Part shown: piece by piece, positions 9,175 through 22,011 of the stretch | How positions within the stretch are numbered: position 1 is the stretch's first letter | Layout of the letters: each line of letters opens with the position of its first letter | DNA from: Fremontodendron californicum | Taxonomy: Eukaryota > Streptophyta > Magnoliopsida > Malvales > Malvaceae | Assembly (NCBI GenBank): GCA_030761205.1 | Contig: JAULJL010000003.1 | Span: forward strand, 34,444,301 to 34,508,300 | DNA: 64,000 nucleotides | Reading direction: 5' to 3' | Notes under the pieces: generated by a model | Database searches by the model: none | What the model was told of the DNA's origin: nothing | Seen by the model: the letters and a program-made list of their open reading frames with translations, nothing else | Program-made: the position numbers and the translations under genes

Positions 9175-9880
9175 TGGGATGCAGCCTCATATGGGGAAGA
9201 TCTCCATGAGTGTTGATCTCAGCAGGGACGACGTCTGGGTCAGAATCACTGTTGTCATCACTTGCAAATTCAGCATCCTCTTCCTGCTTACTAAAGTCAC
9301 CAACATATTCACCATGGACTCCACATGGCGGAACAGGATCAATACCAACTGGCTCATCTTCGAGGGCAGTAGGAATTGTTTGTGAGACTAATGAATTATG
9401 AAACGTTGTAGCTTGAGATAGCGGAACGACTTCTTCTGTGGGAACGTCGTATGTAGTGTGAACATAGAACGGCCCAGAATCATCATCTTATGTGGGAAAG
9501 TTTTCTATAGTGCGAACATTTGAAGGCCCACAATCATCGTGAACATCCTCTATGTCAGCATATAACTCAAGTACACCAACATTTGCAAATGTCTCATGAG
9601 CATAAAACATGCATCTGACATCATCATCATCTTCAAGTGAAAATGTTCTATATCGGACACATCCTTCACCAATAGAAAGAGGATGCCTATACTTAATCTC
9701 CAAAACTCTTTTTCTATTTCCAGCTTTAATTTTTATATGAATTTGCAGCTTCAGTTCCTCTAATGTGACGTCTTCATCAACACGAAAACTTTTAGGACGT
9801 TCATAATCAAAGGTAGCACCTTCGTCAGTATTATGAATTTGGCCATTATAGTAGACCAATGCGATTACTCTGTTGCTCAT
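9175..9880 (-). pseudogene. MULE (MuDR-type) transposase, N-terminal part, with a stop and cut by the LTR element
   Basis: From ATG 9880 the frame encodes an N-terminal PB1/ubiquitin-like module of plant MuDR transposases (MSNRVIALVYYNGQI...), with CRYRTF-like and LELYADIED stretches. A single TAA at 9490-9488 interrupts it. The same frame then stays open through an acidic linker (EEDAEFASDDNSDSDPD) to base 9175, where the LTR begins. The zinc finger and DDE core should lie beyond the left window edge, past the retrotransposon. The family call rests on the N-terminal pattern and on the MULE-like right end at 11.45-11.64 kb. Confidence 0.7.
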
Positions 9881-10206
9881 GTTGTGTAGTAATGAAACTG
9901 AGAAGGATGAGAATGAAGCTATTATCACTCAACAAAAGAAAGAAGAAATAAAGAAGGATGAGAATGATGAGGTATTAGCACTCAGAAAAATATGATTGAA
10001 AAACTACTATAGGGGGTATCGTAAACCTTCATCAGTATTATGAATTTATAATGGTTCATTATATTGTACAGGATGACAAATCCCATCCTTTATACATGAT
10101 GAAATCTGATTCCTATTTTCTGGCTAGGGTTAATTGAATGAAAAACTGATAACTTATTCAATGCAAAAACTGATTAGAAATCCCATCCTTTGTACCAGAC
10201 TGTCTA

Positions 10207-10640
10207 ATAGTCCCATTCATTGCAGAAGGAATCCAATTCCAATATTTTTTGCAGCATTTGATTGACTGAAAAATAGCTGAAACCTATCCCTAACCCTAAA
10301 TCATTAGTCACATCCATTGCAGAAGGAATCCAATTCCAATATTTTCTGCAGCATTTGATTGACTGAAAAATAGCTGCAACCCTAAACCTGGTCAATAGTC
10401 CCATCAATTGCAGAAGGAATCCAATTCCAACATTTTCTGCAGCATTTTATTGACTGAAAAATAGCTGAAACCCTAACCCTAAATCTGATCAATAGTCTCA
10501 TCCATTGCAGAAGAAATCCAATTTCAATATTTTCTACAGGAATTGATTCACTGAAAAATAGCTGAAACCGAAACCCTAACCCTAAATCATTAGTCTCATC
10601 CATTACAGAAGGAATCCAATTCCAATATTTTCTGCAACAT
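10207..10640. repeat. minisatellite, about 97-bp unit, about 4.4 copies
   Basis: The phrase tgcagaaggaatccaattcc recurs at 10221, 10318, 10409, 10506 and 10604 (one base altered in the last two), spacing 91-98. Each unit ends with CCCTAACCCTAAATC-like runs that resemble the plant telomere repeat. It lies inside the MULE, upstream of the transposase start. Confidence 0.85.
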
Positions 10641-11444
10641 AAAATTAAAATAATAAATAAAATTTAATTTTATATAAAATTCAAATAAGAAATTAATTTA
10701 ATTTTTATATAAAATTTAAATAACAAATAAAATTTTAATTTATATAAAATTTAAATAAGAAATCAAATTTTAATTTATATAAATTTAAATAAGAAATACA
10801 TTTTTTAAAAATAATATTTTAATAAGAAATAAAATTGTATTTTATATAAAATTTAAATAAGAAATAATTTTTTTTATATAAAATTTTAATAAGAATTTTA
10901 TTTTTTATAATTTTAATAAGAAATAAAATTTTACTTTTTATAAAATTAAAATAATAAATTTAATTTAATTTTTTATAAAATTTCAATAAAAATTAAATTA
11001 AATTTTTTATAAAATTAAAAAATTTAATAAATTATAAAATTTTAGTATATATATATTTTAAAAAAATAAAAACAAACCAAGATAAGTTTTTTTATTTCAT
11101 TTTTTTATACTCATTTGTTACAGATCTCACATATAAAATTTAAATAAGAAATCAAAATTTTTATATAAAAATTTAATAAGAAATATAATTTTCTTTTTTA
11201 AATATTAATAAAAAATAATTTTTTTTTTATAAAATTTTAATAATAAATTATTATTTTTTTATAAATTAAAAAATTAAAAAATTTTAATATATATTTTTAA
11301 AAAAAAACAAACCAAGATAATTTTTTATTATTTAATTTGTAATTTTTAAAATTAAAATATAAATTTGAAAAACAAATTTGCATTTTTTTTTCTAACCGTT
11401 AGACTTTTAAATTTAAGTACAAAAATTTTAAAAAAGAAAATATA
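10641..11444. other. AT-rich filler inside the MULE, no gene seen
   Basis: Repeated variants of ataaaatttaaataagaaat with no coding potential. It is the degenerate low-complexity interior of the MULE. Confidence 0.6.
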
Positions 11445-11636
11445 CCACCAAGGGAAATCGCCACCGCCATGGCGATTTCTCTTGGTGTTTTTTGAATTTT
11501 TTGAAAATTTTACGCTGAAAATCGCAATGGAGGATGACGATTTCTCAGCTGGTTTTAAAACAAGCGATTTTGAGATTTAATCTGAAAACAATGGTATTTT
11601 GGTAAATAATTTTTTTAGCTATATTGTGATAAAAAA
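11445..11636. mobile_element. right terminal region of the MULE, related to the 37.4-41.0 kb MULE
   Basis: It holds a palindrome near 11449-11490 (ccaagggaaatcgcc...ggcgatttctcttgg) and ends with ttttttagctatattgtgataaaaaacca. The end resembles the terminal inverted repeat ttttttagctatatcccgataaatttgcc at 40969-40996. The other end is out of the window, so no target duplication can be checked. Confidence 0.6.
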
Positions 11637-14029
11637 CCAGTCTTTAAAAATAAAATATATATTTAATTAATCAATCCTTAAACCAATAAACATTTAAAAA
11701 TAAAAAATATATATATAAATCAATTTTAAAAATGTAATTTTTTTTTTACCAAAATTCAATTACAATTATAGAAAAAATAAAATTTATGAGATATCTTTAT
11801 ATTTAATTTATTTTTAAAAAATTTCATATTATACAAACATTAAATTTAGTGAAGAAAATATTAGGAAAAAAATGATGACCCAGCTCCTTACACGTAGACC
11901 TGCTCAAGATTCTAGTAATCCGTCCGGTTCGATAAGTTCGACCCGTATTTGGTCAGCTCTAGGCAGAGATTTTTTTGATTTTGTCCGATCCGATGTGACT
12001 CGAATCACTGTTTAACTAATAAAAAAATATTTTTTATTTAAATTTAATTATACAAATATATAAAAATTATTTATTATTATTTAAACAATAAATCAAGCCG
12101 TCGAACCGACTCGGGCTCGCCCAAGACCGAGCCTGAATAAAAAAAATGAAATTTTTTTGAGCCGTGGCCCGATCGGGCCTATAAACATATCTACTTACAC
12201 GTTATCACTTCTTTTAAAAATGAGAGGTAGTTTTCTTGGTAGGTTGAAGAAAATGAAGGATTAGCAAATGGCATTGAAGGAAACTAGTAGCTAGGATAGG
12301 AAGAGGAAGACAGGTGAATCAATGGATGTTTAACACATTAATTTCATAGACGGTTTCCTATAACCTTTCTTTTTTTTAAACTTCTTATACAAAATAAAAA
12401 AAATTCGTATCATTTTTTTTGTTCATTCTTTTTTTGAAATGTCTCAAAATCACTCCGTTTTTTGAACACCTATTTTTCTTATTTTTCTATATTTTAAAAA
12501 TATTTTCATAATTTTTTTTAACAAATGTGACTTTAGAAATCTTGGTTCATCAATTTTATAAAAAAAAAATAAAAAAATCAAAATATAACAAAAATCAAAA
12601 CTTTTTTTTGAACCCGTGAAAATCAAATACATACGAGAAAAATGGGACAAGGAAGTATATGGTTTTGACTTTTTATCACATTAATTTTGATGATAACAGA
12701 ACTTTATAAGCTATATTAATTAATGATACAATTTCAATTAAACTCAATGTTTAAAAATCAGATTAAAAGTTAAATCAATGAGACTTTCAATTTTCGAATT
12801 GGCCGATTCAAATAAAAATATTAAAAATATTAAAATAAATAAAAATATATATGTGGGTTAATGGTATGGTCTTTATTATAAAATTAAAAAGCTAAAGATT
12901 CAAATCTCATTACTTATAATTTTTTTTTTGAAAAAAATAAAAAAAAAATTGATTTTTTATCGATTTAATTTAATTTCTAACCGATTAAACCGATTTTTTA
13001 CCAGTTTGAAAGATTTTCGATTTTATTATATATATTGGACTGGATAAATCACCAGTTTTCGATTGAGCCGATTTGATCGATCAATCCAATCCTATAAGTA
13101 CAATCATGTATTAGAGTTTAGCACCAATAAATATGGTGTATATGAGATTAGCACTTACAAAGGGTCTCCATAAAATTAGAATTCAAGTATTAAGATTGTA
13201 AGTTGAAATAAGATGATGAGTGATTTTGCGTTGGAATATTGATGTGTATGCAAGTTACTCAATATTGAATAAAACTTATTTATTCATCTCTATTAAAGCT
13301 CAAGTAGACTGCCCAGTCTTGACACCTGTTACTGTATTGTTCATTGTCTACAACTCTTTCGCACATCGTGCCTGTAAAACGACGTTGTTTTCCTTTCATG
13401 TTTGTTGAGCATTTATTGTTTACACGTTATCACGTAACTCCACGAATTAAATATTTACGCGTAAACAATAAATGTGATATCTTATGCATTAAATTTTTAC
13501 ACGTAAAATAACTGTGATATCTTTTTTACGTGTGAAAAATTACCTCTATGCATTTAATTATTGGATTTTTTGTGTGTCTGAACGCATTTGTTATTTGTTA
13601 CCGTATTTAATTCTCACGCGTATCATATTAATTTTATGCGTCTTTTATTGATTATAACGCCGAAAGAGAATATGAAAGTGATAAAAAAAATAAAAAAATA
13701 ATAGATGATAGGAGAGAGAAAGAAAGAAATTCAGACGACATCTACTATCATTCCCTCATTCTTTCTCATTTTTTTCCTCTGTATGTGCTTAGATTCGATC
13801 TCTCCTCTCCTCCCCTTCCCTTCATCCCGCAATTCTGGACATCGAGAGATCTAAAGGTCAAATGCGAAGAGGAAGCGAGAGATGAGAAAGTGAATCGGAT
13901 TGAAAGGTAAGAGCCGGATGGATATAACGAGAGATCTGAACCTGCTGTAGAAAAAGAACGAAGGAAGAGGCGATCCACGACGCTGGAATGCTCCTTGTTC
14001 GGAACAGGCATTTTTTTCTCGGACCACAA
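11637..14029. other. intergenic DNA with decayed repeats, no gene seen
   Basis: AT-rich. It contains a GC-richer relic at 11885-12190 (gactcgggctcgcccaagaccgagcc), related to relics near 17.85-18.1 and 36.1-36.4 kb. A possible tRNA-derived SINE lies near 12855-12915 (A-box-like tgggttaatgg, B-box-like gattcaaatctc). A hairpin at 13409-13473 has arms catttattgtttacacgt and acgcgtaaacaataaatg. Confidence 0.5.
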
Positions 14030-14291
14030 TGAAGGGGAATGAAGGGAAAGAAAAAGAAGATTTAAAGGTATTTCTCAGATCTAACCCTAAACTTCATACT
14101 TCCATTTCCTTTTGATATCGGTGTCTTCACTCCTCTAATTTCACCCCTTTTTTTTAAAAAAAATTTGTTTTTAATCTTTATTGTTTTGTAATTTTAGTTT
14201 TTGTTTTTGGATTACGGTGAAGTAATCGACAGCAGAGACAACCATTGACGAGAATGAATGAAAAGAAGCCGGATAAAGTGGACAGAAAGAA

Positions 14292-15489
14292 ATGGCTTCA
14301 GATATGGGTTTTCCATCTCATGTTCAATGGCCGACAAACTTTTCAATGGTATTCTTAAACTTCGGTGATTTTTTTTCTTCTTATTTTTGGTATGAATGCT
14401 CAGACAAATTACTTTTTTTGTTTTTTGTTTTTGCTGTCAAAATAAGCAGAGAACATTCTCGAGCAAATCAAACATGGAATTGCAAAGTTCGAGCTTGTTT
14501 CTTCCCCCGTTTCTTCTATTTCAACTCCAAACGTCTCTCAAACATTATCCGCAACTTTCGTAGGAGATAACAGCAATCGATTCTTTGCTAGAATTGGACT
14601 ATCTCTGTAAAGCTCTTATTTTTCCCATACAATTTTTACCTACATGCCGCCTTATCTTTAACCCAAGACCTGTATTTTCTTTTACAATCTCACTTTTATT
14701 TTTAGTCTTGTGTTTGTTAATGAAGGGGAGGTGGGTCACCAGCAACGAAGAAAGTTGAGCATTTTTCAGTTCACAGAGTTACTGGGGATGGTCGTTGCCT
14801 ATTCAAGCTTTGGTAACACTTGGTCTTTGTTTCTCTCTGGGTTAGCTGTTAAATTTGTTGTTAGCATGATGAATGCATTGGAGTAAAATGTTCCCATCTA
14901 TTAAATTAGTTTACCAAGTTGTCATATTTTAAGAAAAAAGGAAGAAGATTTTTTATTTTTTGGTTTCAATATTATGGAAGAGAGTGAATTAAGTGGTATA
15001 CTTAACAGTTATATCACTTCAATCTAACTATTTAGAAGAAGCAAATGGTTGGAGTTGGTAGCTACGGATGATGTTGGTTGACAGTCATCTATTGGGATAA
15101 TGAATGTTCTGTTTTAGAAGATTCAAAGTTAGTAGCTCTCTTGTTTTGATTCTGAATCTATTTGCGTAACTTCACAGCAATCTCTTCTGCCTGAGTTCTC
15201 CAATAATCAAATATTGGTTTTGCTATTTGTCTGTGATTATATGAATACCATAAATAATATAATACTACTTGATTTTTTACTCCATTCGATGTCAAAAAAT
15301 GTTTCTTTCTGGTTATAGACATTCAGCTTAACAACTATAATAATGAAATAACAGATGAGTGACCTCAGAAAGTTAGAGGTATATCCTTGATAGCTCCTGG
15401 ACTAATTGTGAATGATGGGAATCAGGTCAAGGGGATGGCTTTCGACAAGGGTATTGCTTTAAGCCCCCCGGAAGAGAGAAATGATGCAG
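14292..15489 (+). pseudogene. OTU-domain cysteine protease, 5' exons only, frameshifted
   Basis: Exons read: 14292-14348 (MASDMGFPSHVQWPTNFSM), about 14452-14606 (NILEQIKHGIAKFELVSS...), 14726-14812 and 15426-15489 (VKGMAFDKGIALSPPEERNDA), with GT/AG borders. Exon 3 contains VTGDGRCLF, the OTU catalytic Asp/Cys motif; the family resembles the plant OTU3-type deubiquitinases. Just after the catalytic Cys the phase fails. TTC AAG CTT TG should be one base longer to read FKAL and join VKGM in frame, so a 1-base deletion near 14805 is likely. A degraded following exon may start at 15769 but has stops, and the part with the catalytic His is absent. A 5' untranslated exon may lie at 13.7-14.1 kb. 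Confidence 0.75.
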
Positions 15490-18424
15490 GTATGATTCAT
15501 ATATTTTATGTTCATTCGGTGTTGCTGAATTTGCACATACCATCTTTCTTTAATTCCTTTTCTTCTTCTTTTATTTCTTTTAGCAGTTACAAATATCAAG
15601 TTAGTGTACTTGGCTCGATCCATGATCCGAAACAGTGGGATATAGGATAGAAAAGAATACAATACACCAATCCTAAGGAGGCCTACACATTTACTCATAA
15701 TCATATCTCTCTTTCTCTGTGCACATATTTGCAACTGTCTATTGCCGCTTGTTTGTTGAAACAACAGATGCTGATTAACGGCCATGAACTCTGTCCCGGG
15801 TGCTTTCAAGATTGTGTAGTTGCTCATAATATGGAAAGATCGAATAAGAAAAGAATTGGAAATTTCGGGCTTTACCCATGTCTTATATATATATATATAT
15901 ATATATCTAAGATAAAAAGGAGAGCCTTTTGATAAATAAATCAATTAGAGTTGAAAGTTTAGTTCTTTTGGAGTTTGAGTAATTAGGATTAGCAGTTTGG
16001 CAACAGAATTGATAGATTAAGGCATGGATAATTTGAATGTTTCAATCAGTTTGCTTTCTATATAGTACCTTATAGTTGACATGATATTGAGATTTTACTT
16101 TTATTAACTTTGAAATTATGATTGTTTCAATAGGTTAAAACTCGAACTGCCTGTGTCTTTTCTTTATGTATCGAAGTAGCTAATTTTGTCTTAATTTTCT
16201 ACTTGAGTACTGTTAGTTAAAGAAGCACTCCCAAAAATGGAAAGCATATTGCAATTTATATGGTACTATACTACTATGTGTTTCACTTGGAATTAATTTA
16301 TTGCGGCCTGAGTTGATTGCATTAATATGTTTGATCCGGTAGGTTTTCGATCATATCATATTAGCCAACTTGCCCTTAAAAGCACACACGTGGAGAGCAC
16401 AATTCATGTAATGCGATGTGTGAATCACTCATAGTTCTAAATCGCGGTGGCGGATTTCGTCGCGGATGTGGTTGTGGTGTCGCGAGCATTATGTAACGCG
16501 TCGCGATTGTCGCGGATGTGAATTTAATAATTGTTTCAATGAATTTGATAATGTCGCGGACGTTACGTAACGGATAAAATGCGATGCGGAGTTCTCCATT
16601 TACGTTACGTCAACCGCATTTTAATAAATCACTTGAAAATCTACTTGAATAGGCAGGACGTATATGCATCTTCATTTCACCCATTATAGAATGCATTGAT
16701 TATGTAGATATAATCGGTGCAACTGCTAATCAAAATATTACCCTCGCATGTGTGGCTTTTCCATATAAGCCAGCTAACTCCTGCAAAATACTTTCTTTCA
16801 AATGTTCTTTGTAGTTGAGAAAGCAACATGTCGATTCCCAAAAAAGGCTGTGTGCATGCAGGTAAACTGGGGCAGAGCTAGGTTTCAATATCCAATGCTT
16901 AAATACTTTCGTCCGAGAAAAACAAAAAAGCATCTTTAGAAGTATAATCTCAAGGAAAAGCCTTTCTTTTTTCATAGTGAAGCGCTTTAGAATCTTGACA
17001 TGTAGATTATTTGTGGCATATTTGAATCCAGTTGTTATAACAATGCTGGTGGTTTGTGCAATTATAAAGAAGTAATGTAGGATAAGGCGTTCATCTTGAA
17101 ATTTCTTTATGATAATTTCCCTCTATGGTATCTTCAATCTTAGTTGGTTATTGGCATCTACAGTTGGTTTTTACATATAAATGCTTTGTCATATATATCT
17201 CCTATTGGATAAAGCAAAAGAATACAGTTGATACAGTCTTTTGGACCTCCATAGGCCTTAAACATGCATCCTAATATGTGAATACATCAAGTGTTAGGAC
17301 TTAGGATCCATTCATAGATATCTTGAGAATAACATTAGCAAGGTTAAATTAAAACTAAAATTTCCTGACACTCATTATGTGAGTGAAAAATAGGTAGTTT
17401 TTATAATTAGTTTTTTTTAAAAGAAAATTGGGTAGTTTTTGTGGAGAAGAAGATGAGTGGGTGGTTGTGTGAGAGAGTGGTGGATTTTTAATTACGTGAG
17501 TGATTTTGTGAGTGAGTGTTTTAAAAAAAATAAATTAAAAACTTATTAATTTATTTTTTTAATTCAATTTTATTTGTTTTTAATTTTTATAGTTTGATTT
17601 TTTGGATATTTCTTCCATTGAGTTAGTGCCTTTTAACTCGTGACACTAAGAATTTTTTTTAAGAATAATATAGATAAAAGGTTTGGAAACATTAATTAGT
17701 TAGTTAAAGCGAGAGGGATTGAATAACCGTTTTACTCTAAACACCAAAACCTCCAACACAAAAGGCTCAAACTTATTATCTGTATTAGATTATGTTCTAT
17801 AAAGAAAATCGATGAGATAATTGATAGATTTGTTTATTGGTTGGATTATTTGTTCGATTCAGTGAGTTTGGTCTTACTCGAGTTGGATTTTGGATAATTT
17901 TTTTAAAATTTGGACTCAACTCCATTTGAGATATTATTTAATAAATAAAATTTTTTTATTTAATTCTAATTCTAAAATATTAATAATTTAACAATTTTTA
18001 ATATTTCTAAAAAACTCGAGATTATTGAACCTGACAAGCCGATCAAGCCAAACTTTGGGCAAAAATTTTCAAAAACCAATCGAATTTGACTCGACTCGAT
18101 TTAATCCATAAGTACCTTTAATAATTAGCATTTGATTTAGTAATTCTCTGCTCATAGAATTGGATTCAAATACTATCATCTCCAAATATTAAAAAAAAAA
18201 AGATTGAAAGAAAATTGAAACTTTTTTTTGGATCAGTTGAATATAACCATGTCGTGTTTAAAATAAAATGAAATCACAATAAAAAAAATGGTAAAAAGAA
18301 TTCAATCACATTTCTCTCGAGATAAAAAATAATAATAATAATAAAATCATTGTACATTTGTACTTACATTTTAATCTCTCTTTTTTCTAAATGTCTGTCT
18401 TATTAATCTTAAGCACTGTCCCCC
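15490..18424. other. intergenic DNA, no intact gene
   Basis: It contains a (TA)n tract at 15884-15906. A CG-rich patch at 16440-16620 has repeated gtcgcgga/ttacgtaacg phrases and is unexplained. An ataactcgtgacac-type repeat relic lies near 17.35-17.66 kb, and a decayed cgactcg-rich relic at 17.85-18.12 kb. Confidence 0.45.
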
Positions 18425-18820
18425 AATTATCTCTATATAATTTTTTTGGGTACAAATTGTCATAATGATTTTTTAATCGTCAGACGATTTTGAAAAAACA
18501 ATAGAAAAGTCGCCACCAATTTTTTTTTGTTAGATGTGACTGGCCAAAGCTTGATCAATTTAATAAGATTTTAAAATTTATTAAAAAGATAATTTTAGTT
18601 TGCGAAAACAAAATTGGGTTCGAGAGTGCGGTTACGTGTGGGGAAGGATTAGCATCCCCACAACGCCCGTAAAAAAAAAGCACCAGTTAATCATGTGTTA
18701 TCCTAAATCCCGATTTAATGGACTCAACAACGGTATTTAAAATTAGTTCTCTTTTTATTTTTTTCCAAAACATGTTTATTAATTTGAAAAAATGAATTGT
18801 CATTATTTTTTGAAAATGAA

Positions 18821-19185
18821 AGGAGCATAAATCTTTTATTGAGAATGCTTATTAAATATTTCCAATACTTTTGGTGATATTTAACGAGATCCTCTTACCT
18901 CGGGATATCTTAGGAATCACTACTGTGACGTCCCTCGACTTCTGTCGTTGGAGATTCCATCGTCCACATTTATTTTTAATTTTTTTTTTCAAGATCATTT
19001 TATTTGTGTAAAAAAAAATTTCTTTTATTTTTTATTTATGAAAGCAATTTGGATCATTTATTGAAAATACTCGTTAAATACTCTCAATACTATTGGTGAT
19101 ATTTTAACGAAATTTTCTCACCTCAAGATATCTTAGGAATCACTACTGTGACATCCTTCAAATTCCGTAGTCGGCGAATCACATC
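18821..19185 (+). repeat. direct repeat pair inside the 4.1-kb insertion, about 230-bp period
   Basis: The phrases atatcttaggaatcactact and ggtgatatttaacgagat recur about 230 bases apart (18.82-18.97 and 19.05-19.19 kb) with moderate divergence. Confidence 0.7.
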
Positions 19186-19906
19186 TCTTAAAATATTTTT
19201 ATTTTTATTAACAAAAGATGAAATGTCTTTATAATTAATTCTGAAATAAAAGAAACTATCAATGTAAAAATAATTCCCGAATCACTCTGATACTTTCGAA
19301 AACTATTTTTACCCGGACTGTTTCGAAGGACGATTGATACTCCAACCATCCCAAGAAAAATCTGTTTTTACAAAATTTCCTTTACCGAAAATAATTTTAA
19401 AGACAATTGTGCGTACACCAAAATGCCGTTTTTGATTTTTTTAAAAGATTAATAATACATAAAAACTAATAAAATAAAAATAACAATAAATATAAAAATA
19501 CAAATATACAAATATACAAAATAAAAAGAAATGAAATGAAATAAAAGGGTAGAAGTAATAGAATAATAATAATAATAATAATAACAACAACAACTACTAC
19601 ATATAACAAGGAAAATAAATAAATAAATGATAAAAAGATAATAGAAAAATAAAATAAAATAGATGAAAATGAACATAAACAAAAATAAAACTTACCTCGA
19701 GAAAAATGCAAAAATTCGAGGATGAGTGTGTCGGATAAATTCCCTGAGAGAATTAATTTACTTTTCCGTTTTTCCTTTTTTTTTCTTTTTCCTTTTTTTT
19801 TTCTCTTCTTTCTGCCTAGACCCGGGTCAGACGAGCGGACCCCGGGACGGATCCGGGTTCGCATGCGGACCCTCTTCCTAATTAAAATGATGTCGTATGG
19901 CACCCT

Positions 19907-19913
19907 TATAAAA
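19907..19913 (+). promoter_or_regulatory. TATA box (TATAAAA) in the 4.1-kb insertion
   Basis: TATAAAAGCCCC is followed by a CT-rich leader (19930-19975), the layout of a plant core promoter. It may be a promoter within an LTR-like sequence. No long ORF follows. Confidence 0.45.
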
Positions 19914-20617
19914 GCCCCAAAATTCTTTTTTTATTTGTTTCTCCTTCTCCTCTTTGTTCTCTCCTCTCTCTCTAAAACAAAGAACCCAGAAATCGGCCTG
20001 CAAACTCAGAAACCAGCGGTGGTCCGTCGCACCGGCCACCTCTTCCCGTCATTGCCAGAGCTCCATTTTGATCGAAAATTAGCCCAAAACCATCCTCTTC
20101 ACCTTCTCTACCCCAATCCTTGATTAGTTTCTTCAAAAACTATCCCAAATTTCCTAAATCTAGGTTTCAAAAACACATAAACCACCCCCGTAAACACCTC
20201 TGTCCATCGTTGGATGGGAGTCAAATTTAAACCGTGTCCTCCTCAGCCCTCGTCCTCACTGTCTACCTCAGAATTTCCAGATAATGCCCCCAACCCTTTC
20301 GACCTTGGGAACCCTAAACCACAAACCAAGTTTGTCTTTTTTTTTTTTGCTTTCTTTTGTGTGCAGGGTTTTTGTGTTCCCTGTTGTGATTGTTGTTGCT
20401 GGTATTTATTTGTTTTTTGGGTGCAGGAGTCCAATCAACCATAACTGGGTTTTCAATGGTGGTTTTATAGTAATGAGGGGTGGTGTGTGCAGGCTGTGTA
20501 GAGGTGGCAGCAGGTTAGGGTGGGGCGACTGTGCAAATGGGGGTAGTGATGATAGTGAGTGTGTGCAAGTAGTGTAGGGTTTAGGTGGGTGGAGGAGGGG
20601 TGCAAGTGGGTGCTGAG

Positions 20618-22011
20618 TAGGGGTGAGCAGAATCCGATTCGATTCGAAAAAATCGATTAAAATTTCAAATTTTGGTTTAAATAGTTCGAATTATTCGAGT
20701 TTTCGAATCGACTCGAATAAATAAGTCGAGTTATACGATTTAGCTCGAATTTAGATTTCACAGTTCGAGTTATCCGAAAATCCAAATAGTAAAATCCACA
20801 ACTACGTCGTTTTGAACTAAGGTTTAATTTTCTTGGGTAAATTTTAAAAACATGCTGTCAATAATCAAATTATTGTTAAATGGTATAATGACTAAAAATT
20901 ATTTGAAAAAGAGAAATAAAAAATAAAAAAATTATTAAGAAGGAAATTGTAAAGACAAAATTACCCTTAATAAAAAAATCTTCTCCTTTCTTTTTCTCTT
21001 ATTTTTTAAATTTATTTTTTAATTAAAAAAATAAAGTTTTCTGAAAATAATTTTTTTTTAATTTTAAAAAATATTTTTTCTTAAAATTGTTAATTTATTT
21101 TTTTAATTAAATTTTTTTAAAAAAATAAAATTATTTTTTCTTTATTTTTTTTAAAATTTGAAAAGAATAAATATTTAAATATTTTATTTTTTAAATTTAT
21201 TTTTAATTAAAATTTTTAAAAAATAATATTTTCTTAATGGAGGAGAAAGGAAAAATAGATTTTTTCATTAAGGGTAATTTTGTCTTTACAATATTCTTTA
21301 TAATAATTTCTAATTGTTCATTTCTCTTTTTCAAATAATGTTTATCCATTATACTACCATTTAACAATAATTTGGTTATTGACAGCATGTTTTTCAAATT
21401 TACCCAATTTTCTTCTCCTCCCTCTGCTCTTTGGTGCTGTGTCCCCCCTCTGTTTCCCTCCCTTTTTCTCTTTCTCTTCGGTCTCTATCTCTCTTTTACG
21501 AGTAACGTGATCCAAAATCATTGAAATTAATAATAATTAAAATGAATTTGGTAAATAAATTTTTTTCAATTTTTTTTTTTAATTTATAAAGAAAAATAAT
21601 ATTTATATATGGTATTATATTAGTTATAAGATGTATTCAAGTATCCGTATCTAATTTTTGAATTTTTTTAGTTGAGTAAGCAATTTAAATTTCACCGTAA
21701 GCCTTAAACTTTTGACATTTGCTTACATTTTCATTGATTTTGATTTAGAGAATTGAACAATTTCATTTACTCAAAATTTAGTTTTGTCATGCTTAAATAT
21801 AATTGAAAATTTATAGGATTTGTTTTATCATGCTTAAATATAATTGAAATTTTATTTTAACTCGAATAAATTTATTCGACTCGACTCGAATTTTTTTTTC
21901 ACTCGACTCGATTTGCTAAATTTTCAAATTCAGTTCGGTTGATAAAATAGGACTCGTAAACTCAACTAACTCGAAATTTTTTCACTCGATTCGATCGAAC
22001 GCTCACCCCTA
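20618..22011. mobile_element. non-autonomous hAT element, 1394 bp
   Basis: Termini TAGGGGTGAGC and GCTCACCCCTA are inverted repeats. The 8-bp target duplication gtgctgag flanks it (20610-20617 and 22012-22019). The interior is rich in attcgagt/cgactcgaat phrases. No transposase ORF. It sits inside the 4.1-kb insertion and contains another MITE. Confidence 0.92.
20835..21405. mobile_element. MULE-type MITE nested in the hAT element, 571 bp
   Basis: Long terminal inverted repeats (about 170 bp) begin GGGTAAATTT. The left arm aaacatgctgtcaataa pairs with ttattgacagcatgttt on the right. An exact 9-bp duplication aattttctt flanks it (20826-20834, 21406-21414), as for Mutator-type elements. Confidence 0.92.

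Noticed and set aside
9210..9401. plus-strand ORF at the retrotransposon/MULE junction
   Set aside because: It is the complement of the open MULE transposase frame; composition and homology favour the minus strand.
10207..10640. interstitial telomere or CRISPR-like array
   Set aside because: The units are about 97 bp with diverged whole-unit homology, not perfect TTTAGGG arrays and not repeat-spacer in form.
15459..15944. 161-codon minus-strand ORF over the OTU pseudogene
   Set aside because: It is antisense to an OTU exon and reads through a (TA)n run; no recognisable domain.
19466..19903. 145-codon minus-strand ORF
   Set aside because: It consists of K/R, then I/Y/L runs from simple repeats (AAT)n; not protein-like.
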